Under the pieces are notes generated by a model. It did not search any database. It was not told the DNA's origin and saw only the letters and a list, made by a program, of their open reading frames with translations. A DNA stretch of 51,348 nt from Oscillospiraceae bacterium (GTDB lineage Bacteria; Bacillota; Clostridia; Oscillospirales; Oscillospiraceae). The translations under genes and the position numbers were made by a program. Below are positions 16,801 through 25,084 of the stretch, one piece after another; within the stretch, counting starts at the first letter, position 1; each line of letters opens with the position of its first letter. The DNA is taken from assembly GCA_017429325.1 (NCBI GenBank), contig JAFRPC010000022.1, positions 1 to 51,348 of the forward strand, given 5' to 3'.

Positions 16801-17574
16801 CTATCGGATCGAGTGAAGCCGCAGGGTTTCGATGGGGCGGATGCCAAAGGAGGAAAGCATCCCCTCCGCCCGTTCGAGCAGGGGCGGGTCCCAGACGTCT
16901 TGAGGCCGGTGGGCGTCGCTGCCGAGGATGACGGGGCAGCCCTCCTCTCCGACGATGCGCCAGAAGAACGGGTCGGGGTAGTGTTTGCCCTCACTGAAGC
17001 CCAGGAGGTTGAATTCCAGCGGGATCTCCAACTCTTTGGCACGGCGGCAGATGGCCCGGACATGTTTCTCATAGGCTGCTTTGTCTCCCGTGAAGCAAAA
17101 CAGGTCCGGGTGGGCAAAATACGAAAACAGACCGCTCTCCAAAGCCTCCAGGCTCTGTCCGCGGTACTGGTCCAGCAGCCGTACATCGGGGGTCGGCACC
17201 GGAGAAAAAACGCCCTCCTCCTCGTTGAAAATCGCGTGCTGGCCCAAGATCAGATAGTCCAGCGGGAACTGTCGCAGAAAGTCCAGCAGGCGGGGAAAGA
17301 GCTTGGGATAGTACTCCGCCTCCAGGCCAATGTGGAGCTGAAAGCCCTCCGGGCAGCGCTCCCGGAGCTTCAGCAGGGTGGAAACATAGTCCTCCAACTG
17401 CTCCGGGCGCATCCGGAAGGAGGAATAGTAGCCCGGCTCGTCAAAGAAGTAGGGGGTATGGTCGGAGAAGCCCAGCTCCTTGAAATCTGCCTCCAGGGCC
17501 CGGGCAAGATAACGCGCTTCCCTGCCAACGGCGTGGTTGCAGCGGGGCGTGTGAGTGTGATAGTTTGCAATCAT
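16801..17574 (-). CDS. PHP-domain histidinol-phosphatase-like protein
   Basis: The 257-residue protein starts with the PHP metal-binding motif YHTHTPRC (His6, His8), followed by GFSDHTPYF, HIGLEAEYYP, ILGQHA, FAHPDLFCF and GSDAHRP, which together supply the His/Asp/Glu metal ligands of the HisK-type phosphatase family. Members hydrolyse histidinol phosphate or related phosphomonoesters. No other his genes are adjacent, so the precise substrate is open. It is the last gene of the minus-strand run pepF to hisK, 27 bases after the membrane protein gene. Confidence 0.85.
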   Translation of the reverse strand: MIANYHTHTPRCNHAVGREARYLARALEADFKELGFSDHTPYFFDEPGYYSSFRMRPEQLEDYVSTLLKLRERCPEGFQLHIGLEAEYYPKLFPRLLDFLRQFPLDYLILGQHAIFNEEEGVFSPVPTPDVRLLDQYRGQSLEALESGLFSYFAHPDLFCFTGDKAAYEKHVRAICRRAKELEIPLEFNLLGFSEGKHYPDPFFWRIVGEEGCPVILGSDAHRPQDVWDPPLLERAEGMLSSFGIRPIETLRLHSIR

Positions 17575-17601
17575 TTTGTTTCCTCTGTCTCTGTATCTCT
17601 G

Positions 17602-18642
17602 TCAGACGCGGCCAAAATAAATCGCAAGCCCGATGACGACTGCGACAATTACCGCAATGACGATGAGCGCGATGCGCCTCCGGTTTCGATAGCTTGTGCG
17701 AAGCGCTTCTTTCTCCGCGTATCCCAGATCCTCCATTCTGTCTATGGAGGCGAAACGGGTCCTGGGGGTATAATACCAAAGATACATCGGAAACCAGCTT
17801 CTCCGCGTCCGGTAGACGGGACTGACCGAGCGGGTCCCGGAGCTGTGGAACAGGCTGGACAGCAGGCCGGAACCGGAGCTGCTCGAGGAGCCGCTGCTGC
17901 TTTTTGAGCTGCTCTTGCTCTTGCGGTTGCTGCTTGAGCTGCTGCCGGACCCAAGGACGGCAACGGCCAGCGCAGCCAGCGCCGCTGCCAGAACCAGCAG
18001 ATACACAGAAAAGCTCGCCACCGCCAAGCCCTGATAGATGGATTTCCGCTCGGGGTCGATGCTGGACCACACAAGGGCGGCAAGGCTCGTACAGCCCAGC
18101 AGGGAGCAAATCGCCGTGCAGATCCAGAACGCGGTCTCCTCTTTGAAATACATCCCCACAGACACGGCGCAGAGCAGGCCGAGACCGGCGAGCCCATAAT
18201 ACAGATACTGCTTGCGTTTCTCTCCGTCTGCGCTGATGTAGAACATCACAACGCCAAACAGGACCGCGGCAGGGGGAAATCCGCTCATAATCAGACTTTT
18301 GATGGGGAGACTCAGCTCCAGCACGTTCAGCAGGACCACAGCCGCCAAGCCAATGCCGGAGTGGTTGAGCAGAGAGCAGACAAGATACCAGCGCTCGTCC
18401 CGTTTGGAAGGAAACAGGTACAGGAGCACCGAGGCAATCAGCAGGAAAGCCATGATCCCGATTTGCACCGCATATCTGCTTCCGATGGAACGGAGAGAAC
18501 CCAGGAAACAGGACAGCAGCAGACAGAGAATGGAGCCGATACCCATCCAAAGGGTCAGGACCGCGCCGCGGTTTTGCTCCGCAGTGACGCGTTCCTCGCC
18601 CTGCAATTCCGCGGTATAGGGCTCCGTTGCCATTTTGCGCAT
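17602..18642 (-). CDS. Multi-spanning membrane protein with serine-rich loop, unknown function
   Basis: The 346-residue protein has about seven or eight hydrophobic segments in the first 230 residues and a final one at the extreme C-terminus (IALIVIAVIVAVVIGLAIYF). Between them is a low-complexity Ser/Lys/Gly loop (about residues 236-270) and an aromatic, basic region. The ATG at 18642 has GAGGAGG 7 bases upstream. I do not recognise the family. It sits in an operon-like run with nadE and hisK; no functional link is evident. Confidence 0.75.
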   Translation of the reverse strand: MRKMATEPYTAELQGEERVTAEQNRGAVLTLWMGIGSILCLLLSCFLGSLRSIGSRYAVQIGIMAFLLIASVLLYLFPSKRDERWYLVCSLLNHSGIGLAAVVLLNVLELSLPIKSLIMSGFPPAAVLFGVVMFYISADGEKRKQYLYYGLAGLGLLCAVSVGMYFKEETAFWICTAICSLLGCTSLAALVWSSIDPERKSIYQGLAVASFSVYLLVLAAALAALAVAVLGSGSSSSSNRKSKSSSKSSSGSSSSSGSGLLSSLFHSSGTRSVSPVYRTRRSWFPMYLWYYTPRTRFASIDRMEDLGYAEKEALRTSYRNRRRIALIVIAVIVAVVIGLAIYFGRV

Positions 18643-18712
18643 CGTCAGCACCTCCTCAATGATTTGCATAATTCCAGAACGAGCCGGAAGCAGCGCTCAA
18701 ATCGTTTTTCGC

Positions 18713-19462
18713 TCATTCCTCCGCCTTGGTGGGGATGCCGAAATCAAAGCTGGGCATGAGCTTCAGCTTGAAGAGATTTCGCCGGTGCAGGCGGTCGATG
18801 CGCTCCTTGGTCTCGGGGTCGTCGATCTCGCCGGTGCGGATGTAGCGGTCCAGCACGGCGTAGGTGAAGCCCAAGTTGTCCTCGTCAGTCTTGCCGCAGA
18901 GGCCGTCAATGGGGACTTTGTCCACCAGCACAGTGGGCAGGCCCAGATAGCGGCCCACCTGCTTGACCTCGTCCACGGTCAGGTGGGACATGGGGCTGAA
19001 ATCTCCCGCGGCGTCGCCGTAGCGGGTGGAGTAGCCCACCCAGTCCTCGGAGAGGTTGCAGGTATTGACCACCCTGCCGTTGCGGCTCTGGCTGACGGCG
19101 TAGACCGTCGCCATACGGATGCGGGGCGGCAGGTTGGTCAGGCTTTGGGTGGAGAGCTCCAGCCCTGCAGGGATGGCGTTCTTGACCCCCTCCACCGCGT
19201 CGTGGATGTTCACGACATAGTTCTCGATGCCAAGGTGCTCGCAGAGCAGGTGGGCCATGTCGATGTCATGCTGCTCGCCGTTGGGCATCAGCACGCCGAT
19301 GACCCGCTCCCTGCCCAGGGCTTCGACGCAGAGGGCGGCGGCGACGGAGCTGTCCTTGCCGCCGGAGATGCCCAGGACCGCGTTGCAGCCGGGGCCGTTT
19401 TCCTCAAAGAAGTCCCGGATCCACTGGAGACAGGCTTCCGTTACGGTTTTTACGTCAAACAT
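18713..19462 (-). CDS. nadE: NH3-dependent NAD+ synthetase
   Basis: The 249-residue protein has the N-type ATP pyrophosphatase P-loop SGGKDSS (about 33-39), a TNLPPRIRMATVY helix, CNLSEDWVGYSTRYGDAAGDFSPMSHLTVDEV, and KTDEDNLGFTYAVLD, all typical of NadE. It lacks the glutaminase domain of longer enzymes and so uses ammonia. It converts deamido-NAD to NAD with ATP. Its start overlaps the end of the phosphopantetheinyl transferase gene by 13 bases. Confidence 0.95.
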   Translation of the reverse strand: MFDVKTVTEACLQWIRDFFEENGPGCNAVLGISGGKDSSVAAALCVEALGRERVIGVLMPNGEQHDIDMAHLLCEHLGIENYVVNIHDAVEGVKNAIPAGLELSTQSLTNLPPRIRMATVYAVSQSRNGRVVNTCNLSEDWVGYSTRYGDAAGDFSPMSHLTVDEVKQVGRYLGLPTVLVDKVPIDGLCGKTDEDNLGFTYAVLDRYIRTGEIDDPETKERIDRLHRRNLFKLKLMPSFDFGIPTKAEE

Positions 19463-20196
19463 AGGATTTTCTCCTCTCGGTTGGTGTTCCGGGGATCCTC
19501 CCGGTTTTGCTCTTCTGCGTCCGGCTTCGCTGTCGGCGCAGTCAATTCAGAAAAGGACACGGTCTGAATCGCCAAAGGCTCCTGTGCGCAAAGGGTCAGG
19601 TAGCTCTCTCCCCGCCGCCGGGTCTGAAAGCTGAAATCCAGCTGCTTCCAGACTTCCTGCCGCGGCAAAAAGCTGAACTCTGTCAGGGGATAGAGGATCC
19701 CCTCGCCGATGGCCTTTCCGTAGGCCTCTTTACAGGTCCAGACCGCAATAAAGCGGCGCTCCTGCTCGACCTCGGTCTCCCCTGCCAGGACCCAGGCTTT
19801 TTCGGCTTCCGAGTATATGCCCCGCATCAGGGAGGAGCGGGGATAGACTTCCCCGCTCTCGTCAAAGCGGATCTCCTGTACGTCCACACCGACGGGGGAC
19901 AAGTCCAGCGCACAGGCCACGGCGGTTTTGCAGTGGGAGAGATTGAAGTGCAGCTCCGGATGCGCCGGGAAGAAGGGCTTTCCCTTCTCCTCCACTGCGA
20001 TTTCGGGAAGCTCCCGGATGCCGGATTCCTGCTTCAGCGCATACCGCAGCAGCAGCTCCGCCAGGATGGACTGGAGCTTGGGCGGCTGTACCTTGTATCG
20101 CAGGGTCTTCTCCCGCCGGGCCGGAGACAGCCGCGGCAGCAGGGCCAGCACAGCCTCCGGGTCCAGGCTGTCAATATTCTCTATGAGCCAAAGCAT
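19450..20196 (-). CDS. 4'-phosphopantetheinyl transferase (Sfp/Gsp type, backbone copy)
   Basis: The 248-residue protein has FNLSHCKTAVACAL (84-97), PVGVDVQEIR (101-110; Asp105 as metal ligand) and WTCKEAYGKAIGEG (153-166; Glu157 and Lys161 conserved). The ATG at 20196 follows TGGAGG by 4 bases. It activates carrier proteins, and is probably the host copy, since it lies in the GC-rich nadE operon and differs strongly from the island enzyme at 11572-12183. Its last roughly 30 residues are polar and lie over the nadE start. Confidence 0.9.
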   Translation of the reverse strand: MLWLIENIDSLDPEAVLALLPRLSPARREKTLRYKVQPPKLQSILAELLLRYALKQESGIRELPEIAVEEKGKPFFPAHPELHFNLSHCKTAVACALDLSPVGVDVQEIRFDESGEVYPRSSLMRGIYSEAEKAWVLAGETEVEQERRFIAVWTCKEAYGKAIGEGILYPLTEFSFLPRQEVWKQLDFSFQTRRRGESYLTLCAQEPLAIQTVSFSELTAPTAKPDAEEQNREDPRNTNREEKILCLT

Positions 20197-20210
20197 GGTT
20201 CCTCCAGGTT

Positions 20211-20236
20211 TGCGGACAAGCAATGCTTGTCCCTAC
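20211..20236. repeat. Small dispersed palindrome (GGACAAGCATTGCTTGTCC type)
   Basis: GCGGACAAGCAATGCTTGTCCCTACA is one unit of the palindrome family seen again at about 50820-50845, 51107-51134 and 51260-51287. It separates the small 88-residue gene from the phosphopantetheinyl transferase gene and could form a hairpin in the mRNA. Confidence 0.7.
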
Positions 20237-20499
20237 ACAGCTTGTTCGAGCCAGGAAATGATCTCGTCGCGCCCCTCCGGGCTCATGGGAAAGGTCTTTT
20301 CCCCTTCTATCTCGCTGGCCTCATAGCACAGCGGACCGTGCCAGTACTCGACTTTGATGGAGCTGGCTGTATGGTCCACTTCTTTGGGCGTCGCCATTAC
20401 CACATTCGGCGTGATTTTGTAGCGAAAGGCCCCGCAGGAGCCGGTGAAAACGTTCCCATTCTCGAAGTGGTGAAACACCGGAAGCCAGACGGCGCTCAT
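20233..20499 (-). CDS. Small conserved-looking protein of unknown function
   Basis: The 88-residue protein (MSAVWLPVFHHFENGN at its start) has no signal peptide or membrane segment and no motif I recognise. Its ATG overlaps the pepF stop (ATGA, 20496-20499), which argues that it is translated with pepF. A dispersed palindrome abuts its stop codon. Mixed hydrophobic and acidic composition suggests a soluble globular protein. Confidence 0.7.
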   Translation of the reverse strand: MSAVWLPVFHHFENGNVFTGSCGAFRYKITPNVVMATPKEVDHTASSIKVEYWHGPLCYEASEIEGEKTFPMSPEGRDEIISWLEQAV

Positions 20500-22301
20500 T
20501 CGGCCATCAGCTCCTCCATTTCATCCAGCAGCTCACCGAACAGAGCCAGGGCCTGATTGACAGGTTCCGGGCTGGACATATCCACACCGGCGCCCTTCAA
20601 CAGGTCAATGGGGTCCTTGCTGCATCCGCCGGAGAGGAAGCCGATGTAGTCCTTCACGGCAGCCTCGCCCTCCCGCAGGATGCGGCGGGACAGGGCAATG
20701 GCGGCGGAGTAGCCGGTGGCGTACTGGAAGACATAGTAGTTGTAGTAGAAGTGCGGGATGCGCTCCCACTCATAGGCGATCTCCTCGTCCAGCACGATGT
20801 CTTCGCCGAAATAGAGCGCGTTGAGCTTCTTGTACTCCTCGCACATCCGCTCGGCAGTCAGGGCGACGCCCTCCTGGTTCAGACGGCCTAAGATCAGCTC
20901 GAACTCGGCGAACATGGTCTGGCGGTAGAGGGTGGTGCGGAACTGCTCTAAGAAATGGTTGATCAGGTAGGCCCGCTCCTTCTTGTCGGTAGTCTTGCTC
21001 AGCAGATGCTCCATCAGCAGGGCCTCGTTGCAGGTGGAGGCCACCTCGGCCACGAAGATCACATAGTCCGCGTCCACGGGATTCTGATACTTGTTGGAGT
21101 GCCAGGAGTGGAGGGCGTGGCCCATCTCATGGGCCAGGGTGAACTGGCTGTCCAGGGTGCCGGTGTAGTTGAGCAGCACATAGGGGTGAACAAAGGCACC
21201 GGCGGAGTAGGCGCCGCTGCGCTTGCCGACGTTCTGATATACGTCGATCCAGCGATTCTCAAAGCCTTCCTTCAGGATCTTCCGGTAATCCTCGCCCATA
21301 GGCGCCAGGGCGTCGTAAACCGTCTGGCAGGCCTGGGCAAAGGGGATCTTCACGTCCGCGCCGGGGACCAGTGGGGTATAGAGGTCGTAGAAGTGGAGCT
21401 CGTCCACACCCAGGAGCTTCTTCCGCAGGCGGACATAGCGGTGCATCTTGTCGAAGTTCTGATGGACCGCCTCGATCAGATTGTGATAGACGGCCACGGG
21501 CACGTTGGTGTTGTCCAGAGACGCCTCCAGAGAGGATGCGTAATGTCTGGCGTCGGCCCGGAATTGCAGGCTCTTGACCTGGGCGTTGAGCATGGCAGCC
21601 ACGGAGTTCTTGTTGGCCGCCCAGGTGTGGTAGGTGTTCTCAAAGGCGGACTTGCGCAGCTCGCGGTCGTCGGACTCCATGTAAGAGATGTAGGTGCCCT
21701 GGGAGAGGGGGTGCTTGACCCCATCCTTATCCACGGCGTCGGGGAAGGTCAGGTCGGCGTCGGCGAATTTGGAATAGATGTCGTCGGGCGCCTGCATCAT
21801 CTCGCCGGTCATGGCCAGCAGCTTCTCCTCAGCAGGACTGAGCACGTGCTCTGCGTGGCGGCGGATGTTGAAGATGTAGCGGCGATAGCGCTCCAGGCCC
21901 GGTTCCTCCGCGTAGAAGCGCTCCATGTCCGCCTCGGGGATGGACATGATCTCCGGCGTCTCAAAGGAGGTGGCGGAGGAGAATCCGACGTAGGCGGACA
22001 TCGCCATCCCGTTCATCTCCTGGTATTTGCTGACGCGGGTGTCGGCGTCGTTGCGCCGAGAGGAATAGTTGAACAGGTTGCTCAGCAGGACGCTTGCCTG
22101 CTCCATCTTCTGCGCATAGGCCAGCAGGGTCTTCGCGTCCTGCCCCAGGGTCCCGGCAAAGGCCGCCAGCTCCGCGGTCAGCGCCTTCAGCTTGTCCATA
22201 TCGAGACTCCAGGCCTCGTCTGTGGGATAGAGGTCTTCAATGGCCCAGCGGTCCTTTTCAGGGATCTCGCTGCGCTCGGGGATCTTCTTGATTTCTGCCA
22301 T
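20496..22301 (-). CDS. pepF: Oligoendopeptidase F (M3 family)
   Basis: The 601-residue zinc peptidase has the M3 motif HEMGH (His391, Glu392, His395) followed by the third ligand region FVAEVASTCNE. Length and the C-terminal YNYYVFQYATGYSAAIALS segment match PepF. It cleaves short peptides in the cytoplasm; no signal peptide is present. The ATG at 22301 has AAAGGA about 9 bases upstream; an earlier in-frame start at 22331 lacks one. A strong promoter lies at 22351-22379. It leads the operon that continues with the 88-residue gene, the PPTase, nadE, the membrane protein and hisK. Confidence 0.95.
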   Translation of the reverse strand: MAEIKKIPERSEIPEKDRWAIEDLYPTDEAWSLDMDKLKALTAELAAFAGTLGQDAKTLLAYAQKMEQASVLLSNLFNYSSRRNDADTRVSKYQEMNGMAMSAYVGFSSATSFETPEIMSIPEADMERFYAEEPGLERYRRYIFNIRRHAEHVLSPAEEKLLAMTGEMMQAPDDIYSKFADADLTFPDAVDKDGVKHPLSQGTYISYMESDDRELRKSAFENTYHTWAANKNSVAAMLNAQVKSLQFRADARHYASSLEASLDNTNVPVAVYHNLIEAVHQNFDKMHRYVRLRKKLLGVDELHFYDLYTPLVPGADVKIPFAQACQTVYDALAPMGEDYRKILKEGFENRWIDVYQNVGKRSGAYSAGAFVHPYVLLNYTGTLDSQFTLAHEMGHALHSWHSNKYQNPVDADYVIFVAEVASTCNEALLMEHLLSKTTDKKERAYLINHFLEQFRTTLYRQTMFAEFELILGRLNQEGVALTAERMCEEYKKLNALYFGEDIVLDEEIAYEWERIPHFYYNYYVFQYATGYSAAIALSRRILREGEAAVKDYIGFLSGGCSKDPIDLLKGAGVDMSSPEPVNQALALFGELLDEMEELMAE

Positions 22302-22350
22302 ATGATTCCATCCTTTCAAAGTGAGTTGCATGGTTTTCTCCCATGCCCTG

Positions 22351-22379
22351 ATTGTACTCTATTTTTCTCTTTTCGTCAA
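22351..22379 (-). promoter_or_regulatory. Sigma-A type promoter of the pepF operon
   Basis: On the minus strand TTGACG (22379-22374) and TACAAT (22356-22351) are separated by 17 bases, close to consensus, about 50 bases before the pepF start. Confidence 0.75.
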
Positions 22380-22434
22380 TGATAATCGCAAGGGATTTGC
22401 GGAAAGGAAATGAAAAATATTTTTCATTTTTTCG

Positions 22435-22463
22435 TTGCGAAACACAGAGAAATGCGCTATAAT
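22435..22463 (+). promoter_or_regulatory. Sigma-A type promoter of the SPFH gene
   Basis: TTGCGA (22435-22440), 17-base spacer, TATAAT (22458-22463), 75 bases before the SPFH gene start. It is divergent from the pepF promoter. Confidence 0.75.
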
Positions 22464-22537
22464 AGCCGCAGGAAGCTATGGTGATTCCGTAATCCAACAA
22501 ATCATCCCGATTTTCACACACGAAAGGAGCACATCTC

Positions 22538-23848
22538 ATGGGACTTATTGCAGCAGGCCTCGGTGCAATCGGCGGCGTACTTGCGGACCAGTGGAAGGAA
22601 TTTTTCTACTGTGACGCCATTGACAAGAATGTTCTGGCTGTCAAGGGCCAGAAGCGCATCTCCGGACGCTCCAGCAACACCAAAGGCAATGACAACATCA
22701 TCTCCAACGGCTCTGTGATCGCCGTGGCCGACGGCCAGTGCATGATCATCGTGGAGCAGGGCAAGATCGTAGAGTTCTGCGCGGAACCCGGCGAATTTGT
22801 CTGGAACAACTCCACGGAGCCCTCCCTCTTTACCGGCAGCCTCGGCACCAGCCTCAAGGAGACCTTCAAGCTCATCGGCAAGCGATTCACCTTCGGCGGC
22901 GACCCCGGCAAGGACCAGCGCGTGTATTACTTCAACACCAAGGAGATCATCGATAACAAGTTCGGCACGCCGACCCCCATTCCCTTCCGCATTGTGGACC
23001 GGAACATCGGCCTTGACATCGACGTGTCCGTGCGCTGCAGCGGTCTGTATTCCTACCGTGTCGCCGACCCCCTGCTCTTCTACGCCAACGTCTGCGGCAA
23101 CGTGACCAAGGAATATACCCGCGAGGAGATCGACAGCCAGCTCAAGACGGAGTTCGTTTCCGCCCTTCAGCCCGCCTTTGCCAAGATCTCCGAGAAGGAG
23201 ATCCGTCCCTCCGCTCTGCCCGCCCATGCCGAAGACCTGAGCGAGGCGATGAACACCGCCCTGTCCAAGAAGTGGGGCGAGCTCAGAGGCTTGCAGGTCG
23301 TCTCCGTGGCGATGAACCCCATCACCCTCTCCGAGGAAGACCAGGAGCTCATCAAGAAGGCCCAGCACGCGGCCATCATGCGCGACCCGACCATGGCCGC
23401 GGCCACCCTGGTAGAGGCCCAGAGCCAGGCGATGAAGGACGCCGCCAACAATGCCGGCGGCGCAATGAACGGCTTCATCGGTCTCGGTATGGCCCAGCAG
23501 GCCGGCGGCGTCAACGCGGCGAATCTCTTCGCAATGGGGCAGCAGCAGGCCCCCGCGGCAGCGGCTCCCGCTCCCAAGGCCAATACCTGGAAGTGCGAAT
23601 GCGGCGCTGAGAACACCGGCAAGTTCTGCATGGAGTGCGGCAAGCCCAAGCCCGCCGACGGCTGGACCTGCACCGCCTGCGGCGCGGTGAACAAGGGCAA
23701 GTTCTGTGCCGAGTGCGGCGCCAAGAAGCCCGCGAACGAGCCGCTGTACAAGTGCGACAAGTGCGGCTGGGAGCCCGAGGACCCCGCCCATCCGCCGAAG
23801 TTCTGCCCCGAGTGCGGCGACCTGTTTGACGAAAGAGACATTCAGTAA
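22538..23848 (+). CDS. SPFH-domain protein with C-terminal zinc ribbons (YdjI-like)
   Basis: The 436-residue protein starts with a short Gly/Ala-rich hydrophobic stretch and MGLIAAGLGAIGG. An SPFH/band-7-like region covers about 30-285 (ALPAHAEDLSEAMNTALSKKWGELRGLQVVSVAMNPI at its end), followed by an Ala/Gln/Gly/Met-rich linker and three Cys4 zinc ribbons (about 353-368, 378-394 and 406-427). This layout matches the so-called virion core protein/YdjI group, proposed to organise membrane domains. A good promoter precedes it and a perfect terminator follows, so it is a single-gene unit. Confidence 0.88.
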   Translation: MGLIAAGLGAIGGVLADQWKEFFYCDAIDKNVLAVKGQKRISGRSSNTKGNDNIISNGSVIAVADGQCMIIVEQGKIVEFCAEPGEFVWNNSTEPSLFTGSLGTSLKETFKLIGKRFTFGGDPGKDQRVYYFNTKEIIDNKFGTPTPIPFRIVDRNIGLDIDVSVRCSGLYSYRVADPLLFYANVCGNVTKEYTREEIDSQLKTEFVSALQPAFAKISEKEIRPSALPAHAEDLSEAMNTALSKKWGELRGLQVVSVAMNPITLSEEDQELIKKAQHAAIMRDPTMAAATLVEAQSQAMKDAANNAGGAMNGFIGLGMAQQAGGVNAANLFAMGQQQAPAAAAPAPKANTWKCECGAENTGKFCMECGKPKPADGWTCTACGAVNKGKFCAECGAKKPANEPLYKCDKCGWEPEDPAHPPKFCPECGDLFDERDIQ

Positions 23849-23870
23849 TTCCTTCATTCACGAAACAGCT

Positions 23871-23913
23871 GGCGGCCCGGCTCCCAAGGAGCCGGGCCGC
23901 CGTTAAATTTTCT
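23871..23913 (+). terminator. Intrinsic terminator after the SPFH gene
   Basis: GGCGGCCCGGCTC pairs with GAGCCGGGCCGCC across a short loop, followed by GTTAAATTTTC. It lies 22 bases after the SPFH stop. Confidence 0.85.
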
Positions 23914-23915
23914 GG

Positions 23916-23943
23916 TTGACATCCGGGTGATTGTTGCTATAAT
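23916..23943 (+). promoter_or_regulatory. Consensus sigma-A promoter of the pgsA-like gene
   Basis: TTGACA (23916-23921), 16-base spacer, TATAAT (23938-23943): both boxes match consensus exactly. It begins 3 bases after the preceding terminator's T-rich tail. Confidence 0.85.
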
Positions 23944-23971
23944 AGGAAGAGAGCTTTTGGGAGGTGAACCC

Positions 23972-24565
23972 ATGTTCAAGCTTTTTCGGGACGGAAAGAT
24001 CTGGACGATCCCAAACGTCCTCTCCTTTTTCCGCTTGCTTCTGGTCCCGTTCATCATATGGGCTTATGTGGGCCTGCACAACAATCCGCTGACCATCACG
24101 CTGCTGGCAGTTTCCGCCCTGACCGACATCCTGGACGGGCAAATCGCACGGCGTTTCAACATGGTCTCAGACCTTGGCAAGGCCCTGGACCCGGTGGCTG
24201 ACAAGCTGACCCAGGTCTGCATCGTTCTCTGCCTGGCCTTCACCTATCCCCTGCTCTGGGTGCTCCTGGGGCTCTGCGTCCTGCGGGAGACCTGCATGGG
24301 CATCCTCGGCTACATTACCATCAAGAAGACGAACAAGGTCCCCGGCGCCCGCTGGTACGGCAAGGTTTCCACCGTTGTCCTCTACGCCTCGGCTCTGGCG
24401 ATGCTGATCTTCAAGGATATGCCCACCTGGGTCTCGACCCTGCTGATCGTGCTGTGCATCGCCTGTGTCTTCCTGACCTTGATCCTCTATACCCGCTACC
24501 ACATGCACTGCTGGGCCCAAGCCGCACAGCAGCCGACCGAACAAGCCGCAAATACAGGGACGTGA
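23972..24565 (+). CDS. CDP-alcohol phosphatidyltransferase (PgsA-like)
   Basis: The 197-residue membrane enzyme has the CDP-alcohol phosphotransferase motif DILDGQIARRF...DLGKALDPVADK (about residues 51-79), which supplies the metal-binding aspartates, and about five to six hydrophobic helices. IWTIPNVLSFFRLLLVP at the N-terminus is typical of PgsA. It probably makes phosphatidylglycerol phosphate from CDP-diacylglycerol and glycerol-3-phosphate, but cardiolipin-synthase-like relatives are possible. The ATG at 23972 follows GGGAGGTG by 5 bases. Confidence 0.85.
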   Translation: MFKLFRDGKIWTIPNVLSFFRLLLVPFIIWAYVGLHNNPLTITLLAVSALTDILDGQIARRFNMVSDLGKALDPVADKLTQVCIVLCLAFTYPLLWVLLGLCVLRETCMGILGYITIKKTNKVPGARWYGKVSTVVLYASALAMLIFKDMPTWVSTLLIVLCIACVFLTLILYTRYHMHCWAQAAQQPTEQAANTGT

Positions 24566-24589
24566 CCGCGCCGCGGCCACGTCCTTTTT

Positions 24590-25018
24590 CTAATCATCTG
24601 TGCCAGCTTCAAAGACCTCCCGGAAGGCAGCCGCCGCCTCGCCGTCCATGTCCGCGCAGACTGCGAGATCCCCCTGGCTCAGCATTCCCACCAATCTGCC
24701 GTTTTCCGTCACCGGCAGTCTGCGGACCTGGTGCTTTGCCATAGTTTTTGCGGCCTTGACGCCGTTTTCCTCTGCCGGGACGGTGACGGCTCCCGCGCTC
24801 ATGACTGTGCGCACTCGGGTGACGTTCGGGTCATAGTTGGCCGCCACGCAGCGGACCGTGATATCCCGGTCCGTCAGCATTCCCACCAGCCTTCCTCCCT
24901 GGCCCATGACCGGCAGCGCCCCCACGTTGTGGCGGCTCAAAAGCCGGGCCGCGGCAGCCACGGTCTCCTCCCGGTCCACGGTAATGAGATGGCTGGACAT
25001 CATATCCTTTACCTGCAT
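24590..25018 (-). CDS. Tandem CBS-domain protein
   Basis: The 142-residue protein consists of two CBS domains (about 7-60 and 72-128), starting with VKDMMSSHLITV and VRTVMSAGAVTV and each ending with an LVGML-type strand. Such stand-alone pairs bind adenine nucleotides and act as sensors or regulators of partner proteins. Its ribosome-binding site GGGAGG lies inside a 14-bp perfect hairpin (25022-25057), so translation may depend on opening this hairpin. It is convergent with the pgsA-like gene, with 24 bases between the stops. Confidence 0.9.
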   Translation of the reverse strand: MQVKDMMSSHLITVDREETVAAAARLLSRHNVGALPVMGQGGRLVGMLTDRDITVRCVAANYDPNVTRVRTVMSAGAVTVPAEENGVKAAKTMAKHQVRRLPVTENGRLVGMLSQGDLAVCADMDGEAAAAFREVFEAGTDD

Positions 25019-25021
25019 AAA

Positions 25022-25057
25022 GCATCCTCCCTTTGTAAGTATCCAAAGGGAGGATGC
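25022..25057. promoter_or_regulatory. Perfect 14-bp inverted repeat overlapping the CBS gene ribosome site
   Basis: GCATCCTCCCTTTG (25022-25035) and CAAAGGGAGGATGC (25044-25057) form a hairpin with an 8-base loop. On the plus strand it is followed by CCGTTTTTT, as in an intrinsic terminator. On the minus strand it contains the GGGAGG used by the CBS gene. It may stop transcription from either side and also mask the CBS ribosome site. Confidence 0.7.
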
Positions 25058-25084
25058 CCGTTTTTTGCACGTCTGATACGCTCG

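Noticed and set aside
20955-22382. Long plus-strand open frame opposite pepF
   Set aside because: It is antisense to a clear M3 peptidase, lacks a ribosome site and has the composition expected from a GC-rich complementary frame.
22514-23857. 447-codon minus-strand open frame
   Set aside because: Antisense of the SPFH/zinc-ribbon gene, which has a promoter, ribosome site and terminator.
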